Assembly: GCF_000236705.1 (NCBI RefSeq)
Contig: NC_016599.1
Span: 1,736,001 to 1,800,000, forward strand
Reading direction: 5' to 3'
DNA length: 64,000 nucleotides
Source of the DNA: Owenweeksia hongkongensis DSM 17368
GTDB lineage: Bacteria > Bacteroidota > Bacteroidia > Flavobacteriales > Schleiferiaceae
The translations under genes were made by a program, and so were the position numbers. Shown piece after piece: positions 1 through 9,173 of this stretch. Under the pieces are notes generated by a model. The model searched no databases and was not told the origin of the DNA. It saw only the letters and a list, made by a program, of their open reading frames with translations. The stretch's first letter is position 1. Every line of letters starts with the position of its first letter.

Positions 1-403
1 TTATATCTTCAAAAGCATATTGAAGCACCCGCGCTGCAGCTTCTTTTCCATAGCCTTTGCGCCAATGTTCTTTTAAAATTGAATAGCCAATTTCACCTCT
101 ACACACCGAAATTTCAATTTCTTTAATGGTCAGAAGGCCTATATACCTATCTGTCTTTTTATCAAAAACACACCACTGCACAGCTTTTCCTGTGTTTCTC
201 CATTCAGAGAATTTTTGCCACCACGCGTCCTGCTTCTCCTTAGTATTCAAAGTAGGCAACTGCATATTGTGCCTCACTTCATGATCTGACAAACCCTGAA
301 ACACATAATCCCGAAGGCCTTCCGAAACCGGCTTTAAAATCAATCGTTCGCTGTATAAGATTGAAGGACTGGTTATACCTTTCTTGTTAACTTCATAATT
401 CAT
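1..403 (-). CDS. GNAT family N-acetyltransferase (RimJ/RimL type), C-terminus outside the window
   Basis: The reading frame starts at the ATG at 403 on the minus strand and is still open at base 1, so about 134 residues are visible. The translation opens with a beta-strand segment (SERLILKPV) typical of RimJ/RimL-like acetyltransferases. It later contains IGLLTIKEI and then GEIGYSILKEHWRKGYGKEA, which matches the acetyl-CoA-binding R/Q-x-x-G-x-G/A region of GNAT enzymes. Family members acetylate amino groups of protein N-termini or small molecules; the substrate cannot be told here. It sits 2 bp from the end of the S41 gene on the same strand. Family assignment is firm, substrate unknown. Confidence 0.85.
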   Translation of the reverse strand, partial: MNYEVNKKGITSPSILYSERLILKPVSEGLRDYVFQGLSDHEVRHNMQLPTLNTKEKQDAWWQKFSEWRNTGKAVQWCVFDKKTDRYIGLLTIKEIEISVCRGEIGYSILKEHWRKGYGKEAAARVLQYAFEDI

Positions 404-405
404 TA

Positions 406-1536
406 TCACAAATGACAGGTTGCACAATCCTTTATTAGGTTAATCACCTTTTGCATTTCCAAATCTATCTCATCCATATAAGTCCCCAATGTAGGATAGG
501 TAGGGAAATCGGGAATCAACCCACGGTTGGAAGGTATCTCTTTTTTAGAATTTGGAAAGACATATACATATCTTGGAATTCCAACCTTAATACCTGAGCT
601 GGGCAAATTAACAGCTTGCTTGGATCCTGCTGCAAATCCTTCGTATCTACTGCCTGTTTCTGAGCCAACAGAGAATGCACCACCATACTCTGCTAAATAG
701 CGAGCTAAGGAAGCTCCTGCAGAATAGGTCCAGGCATTAGTAAGAGTAAATATTTTTCCATCAAAGGCCAACCTACTCCTCTTCGGCATCTTATACGTCT
801 TACTCTTCACTTTCCATGAAATGCTGGTTTTATAAACCTCACCTTGGTCATTCCCTTTTATGATGTAGGGAATCATCTCCATTGCAAATTCGTTTCGACC
901 ACCGGTATTGTCACGCAAATCAATTACTAAAACCTCAGCTCCATTCTCTTTAATCTGGGTAAACAATTTTTTGTACAACTTTTTAGCATCATATTTTCCA
1001 TCCTCCACCACTTTCCAGTCAAAAGTTTTTAGAACAAGAAAAGCCACACTGTCCTGAAAACTTAAATCGTACAGTTCTCCTTTTTTTTCCGGCTCACTTC
1101 CTTTTTTAGTTTCATTTCGGGAAGAAAAATTACTACCCATTTGAGACCTTGTCAAAGCTTCAACATTTACTTTGGTTTTCGTTTGACTTGAAAATTTTAT
1201 CACTGCCAAGTCGAAAAATTCTGGCTGGGCCTCAAACAAATAATACATCCATGCAAAACCAGACTGCAACCTCACTCTCAGGTTATTCTCAATATTTCCA
1301 TCAGAAGAAATGCATTTGTACATGCGTCCAATAATGCTCTGAATTGAATTTCCATTTATTGAGATTATTTCATCACCTCTTTTCAGGCTTGAATCATTCG
1401 AATAGTTGTCCCAAATAAAAACTCTCCCGTCCACCATCTTTATTGAAAAAGGAAAGTAGCGGTAGTTATTTTTCAAAAAACCATAATGCACGGTATCCTC
1501 CCAGTCGCCCACATTAAAATGCCCTTCATTACTCAA
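406..1536 (-). pseudogene. S41 family peptidase, C-terminal piece (catalytic part) of a frameshifted gene
   Basis: This frame carries the PDZ-like segment (KRGDEIISINGNSI) and the S41/tail-specific protease core: VLVIDLRDNTGG, then TNAWTYSAGASLARYL with the expected nucleophile Ser in YSAG. The frame has no good start of its own: the first possible start is a TTG inside the conserved sequence QLCALSNEGH, which continues upstream in frame into the tandem repeat at 1551-1594. The N-terminal part and signal peptide lie in another frame at 1529-1867. Secreted S41 enzymes cleave proteins at C-terminal regions in the periplasm or at the surface. As sequenced, the catalytic part would not be made with its signal peptide. 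It could be a pseudogene or an off state of a repeat-controlled gene. Confidence 0.8.
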
Positions 1537-1867
1537 AGCGCATAATTGCGAAATCTTGGTGAAATATTGGTGAAATATTGGTGAAATATTGGTGAATATC
1601 TAAATCGCTGTCTACAGCTGCAATAAGACTATCCGCCCTTTTATCAAAGTCAGGATTGAAGCGATAAACCCCGGGGTTGTACGTAATGATAGACTCCTTT
1701 AGAAAACTAAGGTCTTCTAACGTGGCATTTTTGCTAAACAACTGGGAGTAGCTAAACAAAGGAAAAAGGCAGCAAAATAGAAATGCGTGTATCATGACCA
1801 CTCTAAAGGCTGACATTATTTGTTTAAAATCGTAACGAATAAAATGCTGCTTTCCATTCATACCCAA
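1529..1867 (-). pseudogene. S41 family peptidase, N-terminal piece with signal peptide
   Basis: Residues near 18-41 form a hydrophobic signal peptide (FLFCCLFPLFSYSQ). The segment LEDLSFLKESIITYNPGVYRFNPDF is typical of the N-terminal domain of Bacteroidota S41 peptidases. After DIHQYFTNIS the frame runs through three copies of an 11-bp repeat and ends at a stop a few codons later. If only one perfect copy is kept, the reading continues as DIHQYFTKISQLCALSNEGH and joins the catalytic piece without a gap. The start could also be the Met at residue 18 or so (MSAFRVV), which gives a shorter signal peptide. Confidence 0.8.
1551..1594. repeat. 11-bp tandem repeat inside the S41 peptidase gene
   Basis: On the plus strand the unit AAATATTGGTG occurs three times perfectly (1562-1594), preceded by one copy with a single change (AAATCTTGGTG, 1551-1561). 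Because 11 is not a multiple of 3, each gain or loss shifts the frame. Working through the codons, the gene is in frame with 1, 4 or 7 perfect copies and out of frame with the 3 seen here. No stop codon appears in the 4-copy version. Confidence 0.9.
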
Positions 1868-1913
1868 ATTTATTTCGGTTTGGAAGCAGAAAGATAGCCG
1901 AATTAAAAAAGTA

Positions 1914-2420
1914 TTATTCGCGCGTCAGAGAAGAAATTATCTTAGAATGATTGGGAAACAAATCAATTAAACTCTCCCTTTTTGCCAACTCAAAATCACG
2001 AAAATCAAAGCCCGGGGAAACCGTGCAGCCAACCAAAGAATAATCATCTGGATTTTTAACCGTGGCTCCAAACCAAGTTCCAGCTTCTACCACAAACTGT
2101 GGGTGCTGACCATTAATGACATCAGCGCCTATTTCAGTACACCTGTAATCTCCTGCCGGGCCTAATGTATGAAGCAACAATGGCGAACCCTGATAGAAAT
2201 GCCACATTTCATCTTGCTTAATGCGATGAAAAGCCGAGAAGGTTTCTGAAGTTAGTAGAAAATAAATTCCAGTACAGCAATTGCGCTCACCCTCAAAATT
2301 TGCTGCAAGGCTACCTTGTATAATTACCTCCTTACTTCGATAAGTTTCTTTGTAAAATCCTCCTTCAGGGTGCGCTTCAAGACCTAGTTTTTCTCCTAAT
2401 ATTTTTGCTTTTTCGATCAT
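1914..2420 (-). CDS. Cupin domain protein of the DUF985 (cupin_5) family
   Basis: A 168-residue protein, full length for the DUF985 family. The N-terminus has the family signature HPEGGFYKETYRS. The centre has the cupin pair FHRIKQDEMWHFYQG (metal-site His residues) and a later VEAGTWFGATV strand, ending with VSPGFDFRDFELA. The fold is a single cupin barrel. Biochemical roles in the family are poorly known (a sugar-isomerase-like pocket has been suggested for relatives), so I give no substrate. It is 3 bp downstream of the esterase gene on the same strand and probably cotranscribed. No signal peptide, so cytoplasmic. Confidence 0.88.
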   Translation of the reverse strand: MIEKAKILGEKLGLEAHPEGGFYKETYRSKEVIIQGSLAANFEGERNCCTGIYFLLTSETFSAFHRIKQDEMWHFYQGSPLLLHTLGPAGDYRCTEIGADVINGQHPQFVVEAGTWFGATVKNPDDYSLVGCTVSPGFDFRDFELAKRESLIDLFPNHSKIISSLTRE

Positions 2421-2423
2421 CTC

Positions 2424-3593
2424 CTATTCGGCTATTCTTGCATTAAATCCTTTGAAGCCTCTATAAAGTCCCTCATGCAAAATAGACGCATGATCTTCAT
2501 CTTTAAAAAATTGAAACTGACTTTTTACTTTATTCGCACTTTTCACTTCTTTATACAGTTTTTTAGCCACAGCCTTCATCACGCGGCCTTCATTACCCAC
2601 AGCTACATAAACTGAAATTTCTTTATCAAAATTATCAGCTGCAAAAGCCGGCTCTTGTTCAAGTAAAGAAAAATTGTCATACCACAAGCTAGGGCTCACA
2701 ATAAAATAGTGATTGAACAGCTCAGGTTTTTTATATAAAACCTCCGTAGCGAAAAGTCCACCTAATGATTGACCAATTAACATATCGGTTCCATTTGCAG
2801 GATAATTGGCTGCAATGTATGGCTGCAACTCTGTTTCAATAAATTGCATAAAAGCCGCAGAACTTCCCGTAGTTGGGTATTTTTTCTTGTAATCTTCATC
2901 GCTGGAAGGATAGGTAAAATCACGCTTTCTATCTACGTTTTCTATTTCTACCAAAATGCACTTTGGCATAAACTTGTGCCATGGATAGTTGCAAAACTGA
3001 AGAAGACCAGCTACATGCAAAAAGTCTTCATGAGCGGAGCCATCCAAAAGATAAATTACTGGATAAGTACTGTCTGCGCTATAGCCTTCCGGCAAATAAA
3101 TATTTAGAGTTCGGCTTTCACCTAGCGCTTCTGATTGAATGGTTTCGATATTACCAATTACATACTTTTCATTTTCCTGCTCTTTATTTTCTAAAAAAAG
3201 TAAATCTTCCTGCGCACGATCGGGCATTCCAGACATACCCTCGGCCTTCATTACAATAGAGCGACTGCATAGTGAAACATGAAGCCCATCAGCGTGCCTA
3301 GTTGCATAAATCAGCCACTCTTCGCCCACGTTTGGCGAAATACCACAAGCAGCAGAAGACAAAGCTGTCGTAAAAACAATGTCATTAAGTTCCGCTCCTG
3401 ATTTATAAAAATGACTCGCATTGAAGAAAACCATTTTGACTTCATCATCTTCCTCAATACCATCAATTACACCTGTGGCAATAAAGTCATAATGCTCATA
3501 TTGCTTATTATCCATTTTACCAGGATTGGCGCAGGAGCAAGCGTAGGACGCAATAGCGCTAATGAAAAATGCAAATGAAAATAAGTACTTCAT
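2424..3593 (-). CDS. Secreted alpha/beta-hydrolase esterase with an N-terminal Cys-rich TIMP/NTR-like domain
   Basis: Signal peptide at residues 1-19 followed directly by CSC. Residues 19-115 look like a netrin/TIMP-like (NTR) module: paired N-terminal cysteines, a YDFIATGVIDGI strand, AACGISPNVGEEWLIYA and a later C. Residues 150-389 are an Esterase D/IroE-type hydrolase: LNIYLPEGY, YPVIYLLDGS, the nucleophile elbow GQSLGG, and a C-terminal EDHASILHEG with the probable catalytic His. Known members of the hydrolase family cleave siderophore esters, S-formylglutathione or feruloyl/acetyl esters; the substrate here is open. The enzyme should act in the periplasm or outside the cell. The two-domain arrangement is noteworthy. 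It probably forms an operon with the cupin gene. Confidence 0.8.
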   Translation of the reverse strand: MKYLFSFAFFISAIASYACSCANPGKMDNKQYEHYDFIATGVIDGIEEDDEVKMVFFNASHFYKSGAELNDIVFTTALSSAACGISPNVGEEWLIYATRHADGLHVSLCSRSIVMKAEGMSGMPDRAQEDLLFLENKEQENEKYVIGNIETIQSEALGESRTLNIYLPEGYSADSTYPVIYLLDGSAHEDFLHVAGLLQFCNYPWHKFMPKCILVEIENVDRKRDFTYPSSDEDYKKKYPTTGSSAAFMQFIETELQPYIAANYPANGTDMLIGQSLGGLFATEVLYKKPELFNHYFIVSPSLWYDNFSLLEQEPAFAADNFDKEISVYVAVGNEGRVMKAVAKKLYKEVKSANKVKSQFQFFKDEDHASILHEGLYRGFKGFNARIAE

Positions 3594-3628
3594 GATGATT
3601 GTATTGAGCAGTCAAAAGTAATGGAACA

Positions 3629-3656
3629 AAAAGAAAAGGCCATTCAGTCATGGCCC
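3629..3656 (-). terminator. Rho-independent terminator of acs
   Basis: A perfect 6-bp stem GGCCAT/ATGGCC (3638-3643 with 3650-3655) is followed, reading the minus strand, by TTTTCTTTTT. It lies 27 bp past the acs stop codon. Confidence 0.8.
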
Positions 3657-3682
3657 TTCTCTCGTATTAAATATTCGGAGCT

Positions 3683-5581
3683 TTACAACGCACCCTCTTT
3701 TATCTCATCCACCACATCAGGGTCGAGCAATGTAGAAGTATCACCAAGGCTTGAAGTATCACCTTCTGCAATTTTTCTTAAAATTCTTCGCATAATTTTA
3801 CCCGAACGGGTTTTGGGCAAACCACTCACAAACTGAATTTTTTCAGGCTTAGCTATTTTTCCAATTTCACCTACCACAGCTTCAATTATTTCAGCCCTTA
3901 TTTTATCAGGGGTTTCTACAGGTTTATTGGTAATTACATAAGCATAAATGGCTTGGCCTTTTATATCATGTGGATAACCCACAACCGCACTTTCCGAGAC
4001 TATTTCATCTAATGAATTAATGGCATTTTCAATTTCAGCAGTGCCAAATCGGTGGCCACTTACGTTGATTACATCATCCACACGACCAATTATTCTATAC
4101 ATTCCATTTTCATCGCGCTTGGCTCCATCACCCGTAAAGTAGTATCCTTTATAGGTATTAAAATATGTGTTTTTGCAACGCTCATGATCACCATAGGTGG
4201 TGCGCAAAATACTGGGCCACGGATGCTTTATAGCCAAATAACCTTCCACTCCATTTTCTGTAATCTCTTTCCCTTCCTGATCTAAAAGCACCGGCTGTAT
4301 TCCCGGCAAGGGGTAGCCCGCATGAGTAGGATTCATTGGTGAAAGACCGCCTAATCCTGAAATCATAATTCCACCTGTTTCGGTTTGCCACCATGTGTCT
4401 ACAATGGGAGACTTTTCTTTACCCACATGAATGTGGTACCATTCCCATGCTTCCTGATTGATAGGCTCACCCACGCTTCCCAGCACTTTGAGTGAATATA
4501 GGCCATAGCTCAAAACATGATCTTCACCACAGGCCATAAGCGCCCTGATTGCTGTAGGTGCTGTGTAAAACTGATTCACACCATGCTTGTCTATTACCTG
4601 CCAAAAACGACCTGGGCCAGGATAAGTAGGAACACCTTCAAACATTAAAGTAGTTGCGCCATTCAAAAGTGGGCCATAAAGAATATATGTGTGCCCGGTA
4701 ATCCAGCCGATATCAGCCGTACACCAATAAATATCGCTTTCATCATATTGAAAAACATTAGCAAAGCTATATCCGGCATATACCATATAGCCACCACAGG
4801 TATGCACCACTCCCTTTGGCTTTCCTGTGCTTCCGGAAGTGTATAAAATAAATAACATATCCTCAGCATCCATAGGCTCGGCAGGGCAATTTTTATCTAC
4901 AGTTTCAACTTCCTGGTGAAGCCAAAAATCCCTGCCTTCTTCCATTTTCACATTCCACTGGGTGCGTTCAGAAACGATCACCGTTTCTACAGAAGTACAT
5001 TCTTTTAGCGCCTCATTCACCACAGCCTTTACGGGAATTTCTTTCGTGCCACGATACAATCCATCTGCAGTAAGCACCATTTTGCATTGACAATCATTGA
5101 TGCGATCAGCCAAAGCACTAGCCGAAAAACCTGCAAACACCACCGTATGCACAGCCCCTATTCTGGCGCAAGCCATTACGGCTATAGCCAAATCAGGAAT
5201 CATGGGCATATAGAGCGCAATTCGATCACCCTTTTTTGCACCATGCTTTTTCAGCACATTGGCGTATTTGCATACTTCTTCATGAAGCTCCCGGTAAGTA
5301 AGGCGAACAAATCTTTCTTTAGGGTCATTTGGCTCCCAGATAAGAGCCAGTTTGTTGCCACGTTTTTCTAAATGGCGATCCAGACAGTTTTCCGTGATAT
5401 TTAGCTTACCACCTTTAAACCACTCCACTTTTGGAGTTTCAAACTCCCACTCTAAGGTGGTATCCCATTTCTTTTGCCAAAGAAAATTCTCAGCTATACC
5501 AGCCCAAAACTCGGCTGGGTCATCTATACTTTTTTGATATTCAGATTTATATTCCTCAAATGAATTGATCCGATAGGACAT
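3683..5581 (-). CDS. acs: Acetyl-CoA synthetase (acetate-CoA ligase, AMP-forming)
   Basis: 632 residues, close to the usual 630-660 for Acs. It shows the acetyl-CoA synthetase N-terminal domain, the P-loop YTSGSTGKPKGVVHT, the acetyl-pocket region WWQTETGG, the YYFTGDGAKRDENG hinge and the C-terminal SGKIMRRILRK, where the catalytic lysine is the one that Pat/CobB-type systems acetylate. It activates acetate with ATP and CoA for entry into the TCA cycle. It stands alone between two terminators but next to the aldehyde dehydrogenase group, which would generate acetate from acetaldehyde. Metabolic link is inferred from position. Confidence 0.97.
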   Translation of the reverse strand: MSYRINSFEEYKSEYQKSIDDPAEFWAGIAENFLWQKKWDTTLEWEFETPKVEWFKGGKLNITENCLDRHLEKRGNKLALIWEPNDPKERFVRLTYRELHEEVCKYANVLKKHGAKKGDRIALYMPMIPDLAIAVMACARIGAVHTVVFAGFSASALADRINDCQCKMVLTADGLYRGTKEIPVKAVVNEALKECTSVETVIVSERTQWNVKMEEGRDFWLHQEVETVDKNCPAEPMDAEDMLFILYTSGSTGKPKGVVHTCGGYMVYAGYSFANVFQYDESDIYWCTADIGWITGHTYILYGPLLNGATTLMFEGVPTYPGPGRFWQVIDKHGVNQFYTAPTAIRALMACGEDHVLSYGLYSLKVLGSVGEPINQEAWEWYHIHVGKEKSPIVDTWWQTETGGIMISGLGGLSPMNPTHAGYPLPGIQPVLLDQEGKEITENGVEGYLAIKHPWPSILRTTYGDHERCKNTYFNTYKGYYFTGDGAKRDENGMYRIIGRVDDVINVSGHRFGTAEIENAINSLDEIVSESAVVGYPHDIKGQAIYAYVITNKPVETPDKIRAEIIEAVVGEIGKIAKPEKIQFVSGLPKTRSGKIMRRILRKIAEGDTSSLGDTSTLLDPDVVDEIKEGAL

Positions 5582-5620
5582 ATAATATGTTTTATAATTA
5601 TTTCAATATTTTGCTTAAAG

Positions 5621-5675
5621 CTAAAAAAATGAGCGCTTGTGCGGATTTATCCTACAAAACAAATGCTCATTTTTT
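5621..5675 (-). terminator. Terminator after the DUF779 gene (possibly bidirectional)
   Basis: Arms AATGAGCGCTTGT (from 5629) and ACAAATGCTCATT (to 5671) pair almost completely. On the minus strand the stem is followed by a run of seven T residues. A T-run on the other side means it could also work in the opposite direction. It ends next to the DUF779 stop codon. Confidence 0.75.
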
Positions 5676-5676
5676 A

Positions 5677-6054
5677 TTAATCTTCAAGATAAGTCAAAGG
5701 AGAAAGGTTGGCTGCTTCCCCTTCAGAAAAAAGATGTGATTTAACGAAAAACCTTTTACCCATTGGGATTTCTAATGAAAAGCTAGAACCTCTCCCATTC
5801 GTAACATCAACTTCAAGCTGGGTGTGTTTCCAATATTCAAATTGATCTTTGCTCATCCAGAATTCACAACCCGCAATGGTGCCCAAGCACACATCACTAC
5901 TTCCTATTTTGAAGTCTCCTTTTTCGAAACACATGGGTTGAGAACCATCGCAACATCCTCCGCTTTGGTGAAACATCAATTCACCATATTTTTCCCTCAA
6001 CTCATCCATTACCTTTTCGGCTTCCTTTGTAATTAAAACTCTGGGCGTAACCAT
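5677..6054 (-). CDS. DUF779 family protein
   Basis: 125 residues, typical for DUF779. Visible signatures are FHQSGGCCDGSQPMC, a Cys-rich loop with three cysteines, then CLGTIAGCEFWMSKDQFEYWKHTQL and VTNGRGSSFSLE. The cysteine pattern suggests metal binding or redox chemistry, but the function of the family is unknown to me. In many bacteria DUF779 genes lie beside aldehyde dehydrogenases of the AldB/ExaC group, as they do here (103 bp downstream of one). That points to an accessory role in aldehyde oxidation. No signal peptide, so cytoplasmic. Confidence 0.9.
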   Translation of the reverse strand: MVTPRVLITKEAEKVMDELREKYGELMFHQSGGCCDGSQPMCFEKGDFKIGSSDVCLGTIAGCEFWMSKDQFEYWKHTQLEVDVTNGRGSSFSLEIPMGKRFFVKSHLFSEGEAANLSPLTYLED

Positions 6055-6080
6055 AATTTTTGTTTTTGATTATACAATAA

Positions 6081-6121
6081 AAGCAAGACGACCTCAGGTA
6101 GCAAACTGCTACCGAGGTCGA
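6081..6121 (-). terminator. Strong hairpin after the aldehyde dehydrogenase gene
   Basis: CGACCTCAGGTAGC (6089-6102) pairs with GCTACCGAGGTCG (6108-6120) with one bulge and a 5-nt loop. On the minus strand it is followed by TCTTGCTTTTATT, a weak U-tract. It may attenuate rather than fully stop transcription into the DUF779 gene. Confidence 0.65.
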
Positions 6122-6157
6122 TGTCTCACCTAACTTAACAACAAAATATTTTGAAGT

Positions 6158-7684
6158 CTAAAAGAAGCCTAATTTCTTCTTGTCATAAGAAATCAGCATG
6201 TTTTTGGTTTGACGATAATGATCGAGCATCATTTTGTGATTTTCACGGCCAAACCCAGATTTTTTGTACCCACCAAACGGAGCATGAGCAGGATAAGCAT
6301 GGTAATTATTTATCCAAACACGGCCCGCCTGAATGGCTCTTGGTACTTGATAGATTTCATGAGCATCGCGTGTCCAGAGACCTGCCCCTAATCCATACAT
6401 GGTGTCATTTGCAATTTCTATTGCTTCTTCTGTAGTTTTGAAAGTGGTAACGGCCACTACAGGGCCAAAAATTTCCTCTTGGAATACGCGCATCTTATTA
6501 TGCCCTTTGAAGATGGTTGGCTGCACATAATAGCCTTCTTCAAGTCCACTATTTTGTGAAAACTTAGCGCCTCCACAAAGTACCTGAGCGCCTTCTTCTT
6601 TACCAATATTTAGGTAGCTCATAATCTTTTCATACTGATCATTTGAAGCCTGAGCTCCCATCATTGTAGAAGGATCAAGAGGATTCCCCATTTTGATGGC
6701 TTTGGTACGTGCTATTACGCGCTCCATAAACTTGTCGTAAATATCCTCATGCACCAACATTCGAGACGGACAGGTGCACACCTCACCTTGATTTAAGGCA
6801 AACATCACGGCTCCCTCTACTGCTTTGTCAAAAAACTCATCATCCGCATCACCTACTGATTTCATAAAAACATTTGGAGACTTACCTCCCAACTCCATTG
6901 TCACAGGTACTAAGTTTTCCGATGCATACTGCATAATCAAACGACCTGTTGTTGTTTCTCCTGTAAAAGAAACTTTGGCAACTCTTGGTGAAGTGGCTAA
7001 AGGTTTTCCTGCCTCTGGACCAAAACCTGTAACTACATTTAAAACTCCCGGAGGAAGAATGCCATCGATCAACTCCATAAGGCACATAATGCTGGTAGGC
7101 GTTTGCTCGGCTGGTTTTACCACTATGCAATTTCCTGCGGCTAATGCCGGAGCTACTTTCCATGTGGCCATTAATAGAGGGAAGTTCCATGGAATAATTT
7201 GACCAACAACGCCCAATGGTTCGTGCAAAGCGATGCTCACCGTATTTTCATCATGCTCAGAAATAGTGCTTTCATCAGCACGAATAACTCCGGCAAAGTA
7301 GCGGAAGTGATCTATCACTAGAGGCAAATCTGCCGCCATACATTCACGAATAGCCTTTCCATTATCTATAGTTTCTATAGTGGCCAGATATTCTAAGTTA
7401 TCCTCTATTACTTGTGCTATTTTATTGAGCATATTAGATCGGCTTGCCGCTGAAGTCTTACTCCATGAAGGAAAAGCTTTATGAGCTGCATCCAATGCTA
7501 ACTCAATATCTGCTTTGGTACCCCGGGCTGCTTGAGTAAAAGGTTGTCCATTTATTGGGGATATATTTTCAAAATATTCACCATTGCTTGGTTTTACCCA
7601 TTCACCTCCAATGAAGTGCTCATATTTTGGTTTAAACTCAACTGATTTCCCAACAAAGGGAAATGATGCTGTTGCTGCTTCCAT
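6158..7684 (-). CDS. Aldehyde dehydrogenase, NAD(P)-dependent (AldB/ExaC-like)
   Basis: I chose the ATG at 7684 (508 residues, [10 protein letters not shown]...) over an upstream start at 7762: 508 fits the family, AAAGAAG precedes it at good spacing, and the extra 26 residues show no family similarity. Motifs: Rossmann segment [27 protein letters not shown], catalytic Glu264 in [11 protein letters not shown], and Cys303/Cys305 in GEVCTC, with Cys303 the likely nucleophile. It oxidises acetaldehyde or similar short aldehydes to acids. A DUF779 gene follows and an AraC regulator is divergent, the usual setting of this subgroup. Confidence 0.93.
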   Translation of the reverse strand: MEAATASFPFVGKSVEFKPKYEHFIGGEWVKPSNGEYFENISPINGQPFTQAARGTKADIELALDAAHKAFPSWSKTSAASRSNMLNKIAQVIEDNLEYLATIETIDNGKAIRECMAADLPLVIDHFRYFAGVIRADESTISEHDENTVSIALHEPLGVVGQIIPWNFPLLMATWKVAPALAAGNCIVVKPAEQTPTSIMCLMELIDGILPPGVLNVVTGFGPEAGKPLATSPRVAKVSFTGETTTGRLIMQYASENLVPVTMELGGKSPNVFMKSVGDADDEFFDKAVEGAVMFALNQGEVCTCPSRMLVHEDIYDKFMERVIARTKAIKMGNPLDPSTMMGAQASNDQYEKIMSYLNIGKEEGAQVLCGGAKFSQNSGLEEGYYVQPTIFKGHNKMRVFQEEIFGPVVAVTTFKTTEEAIEIANDTMYGLGAGLWTRDAHEIYQVPRAIQAGRVWINNYHAYPAHAPFGGYKKSGFGRENHKMMLDHYRQTKNMLISYDKKKLGFF

Positions 7685-7856
7685 AATTTCTTCTTTTTGA
7701 TTTACCCAATTTTCTGAATTTATTTCCCAGATGAAGTGGAGTATCTTATCAATCCATAGCACAATCTTCCCAAAGGTTTATTCACATCAATAATGCAGGT
7801 CAGAATTCAATATATTAGCTAAATAGCCATCATCTGTAAAATAGAAAAGCACCATC

Positions 7857-8771
7857 GTGGAATATATAGTTCCTTATAAATTGACTGACATCGATCAACT
7901 TCACTCATTAGTGGAGCACCGTTCTAAATTCAGTCTTGATTTTTGTGAACTTAACGTGTTTGAAACTCGCCAAAAGGCCTCAGATTTCAATCTGAAGTTT
8001 GATGGATTTACCATCACCTCAATGCTTAGGGGAAAAAAAATAATGCACCTGGACGGCTTTGATGATTTTGAATATGTGCCTGGAGAAACCGTGGTAGCAC
8101 CAGCCGACACGCTTATGCGAATTGATTTTCCTGAAGCAGAAATGCGCGCACCTACACAATGCACTGCCTTGGTGATTGACAACAGCTACCTTAGTCAACA
8201 AGTAAATACTATCAATGCTTCGTGGAAAGGCACCCGCATTAGTCAGCCGGAATGGAAAGTAAATCCAGATGAACTGATTATTAAAAATAATAGAGCCCTG
8301 GCAAACACAAGCTCACGGCTACTTGAGGTACTCACCAGCAATGACCCCTTTAAAGAATACCAGGCTGACTTGATGCTGAGAGAATTAGTGCTTCACATGC
8401 TGAAACTTCAGAATCTTGGTACCCTGCAGCGTGATTACCGCTCAAATAGCAATCGCTCACCATTTGATGCAGTACTTAACTTTATCGTTACTCACCTTAG
8501 CTCAGATATCAAGATTGAAGAATTGTGCAAAATTGCATGCATGAGCAAATCCACATTTTATCGAGCCTTTACGGATGAGTATGGAGTTACCCCTGTTCAG
8601 CTAATTCTTGAAGAAAGGCTAAAGTTTGCCAAAAGTCTTCTTAGTAACCATCAAGAAATAAGCATCAAAGAAGTAGCCTATGCCGCTGGCTTCAACGACC
8701 CCAACTATTTCACAAGAGTTTTTAGAAAAATGGAAGGTGGCACCCCGAGTGAGTTCAGGGAGAGATTATAG
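7857..8771 (+). CDS. AraC-family transcriptional regulator, probably of the aldehyde dehydrogenase gene
   Basis: 304 residues starting at a GTG at 7857. Residues 1-190 resemble the AraC_N cupin-like sensor domain (GETVVAPADTLMRIDFPEA). Residues 205-304 hold the two HTH motifs: KIEELCKIACMSKSTFYRAF and ISIKEVAYAAGFNDPNYFTR, ending in the conserved F-R-x-x-x-G-x-x-P-S-E-F-R. It is transcribed away from the aldehyde dehydrogenase gene across a 172-bp gap, so it very likely controls that promoter in response to an aldehyde or alcohol. The inducer is an inference only. Confidence 0.92.
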   Translation: MEYIVPYKLTDIDQLHSLVEHRSKFSLDFCELNVFETRQKASDFNLKFDGFTITSMLRGKKIMHLDGFDDFEYVPGETVVAPADTLMRIDFPEAEMRAPTQCTALVIDNSYLSQQVNTINASWKGTRISQPEWKVNPDELIIKNNRALANTSSRLLEVLTSNDPFKEYQADLMLRELVLHMLKLQNLGTLQRDYRSNSNRSPFDAVLNFIVTHLSSDIKIEELCKIACMSKSTFYRAFTDEYGVTPVQLILEERLKFAKSLLSNHQEISIKEVAYAAGFNDPNYFTRVFRKMEGGTPSEFRERL

Positions 8772-8797
8772 CTATTCAAAAACTAAAACTTGAAACG

Positions 8798-9052
8798 TTA
8801 GTTTATCGACCCGGTCACCCTTTTCATAAAGTCATTCATAGCGTCTTTGCGCGAAGCTCCCTCTTTTACTTGTTTCACTACTTCCAGTGATCCATAAAGA
8901 TTCGATAGAATTTCTCCGATTACGTCCAGCTCTTCATCCTTTATTCCTTTCGCTTCCGCTAAATGCTCAAGTAACTCGATAGTTTCTACTACCCAATCCT
9001 CGTCATTTTGATCAACAAAATCTACTATATGCTTTATTACCGGTAACCTCAT
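8798..9052 (-). CDS. Small conserved Bacteroidota protein (DUF6952-like)
   Basis: 84 residues, acidic, all-helical in appearance, no cysteines and no signal peptide. The pattern LPVIKHIVDFVDQNDEDW, EELDVIGEILSNLYG and a C-terminal FMKRVTGSI matches, from memory, the small flavobacterial family now called DUF6952. Its function is not known to me. It converges with the araC gene, 26 bp apart. Confidence is high that this is a real gene, moderate for the family name. Confidence 0.75.
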   Translation of the reverse strand: MRLPVIKHIVDFVDQNDEDWVVETIELLEHLAEAKGIKDEELDVIGEILSNLYGSLEVVKQVKEGASRKDAMNDFMKRVTGSIN

Positions 9053-9173
9053 TTTTGTTCGCTTTGATTATACCGCAAACATATATAGCTAACTTTTATT
9101 GGAAACGATATTCTAATAGCAAATTACTATGTATTGATTTTTGGTATTTACTAAGTCCTTAACGAGAAACACT

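Noticed and set aside
6825-7202. Long open frame on the plus strand opposite the aldehyde dehydrogenase gene
   Set aside because: It is antisense to strongly conserved dehydrogenase motifs and shows no family features. The same holds for the many other frames opposite fadE, acs and the large T9SS gene.
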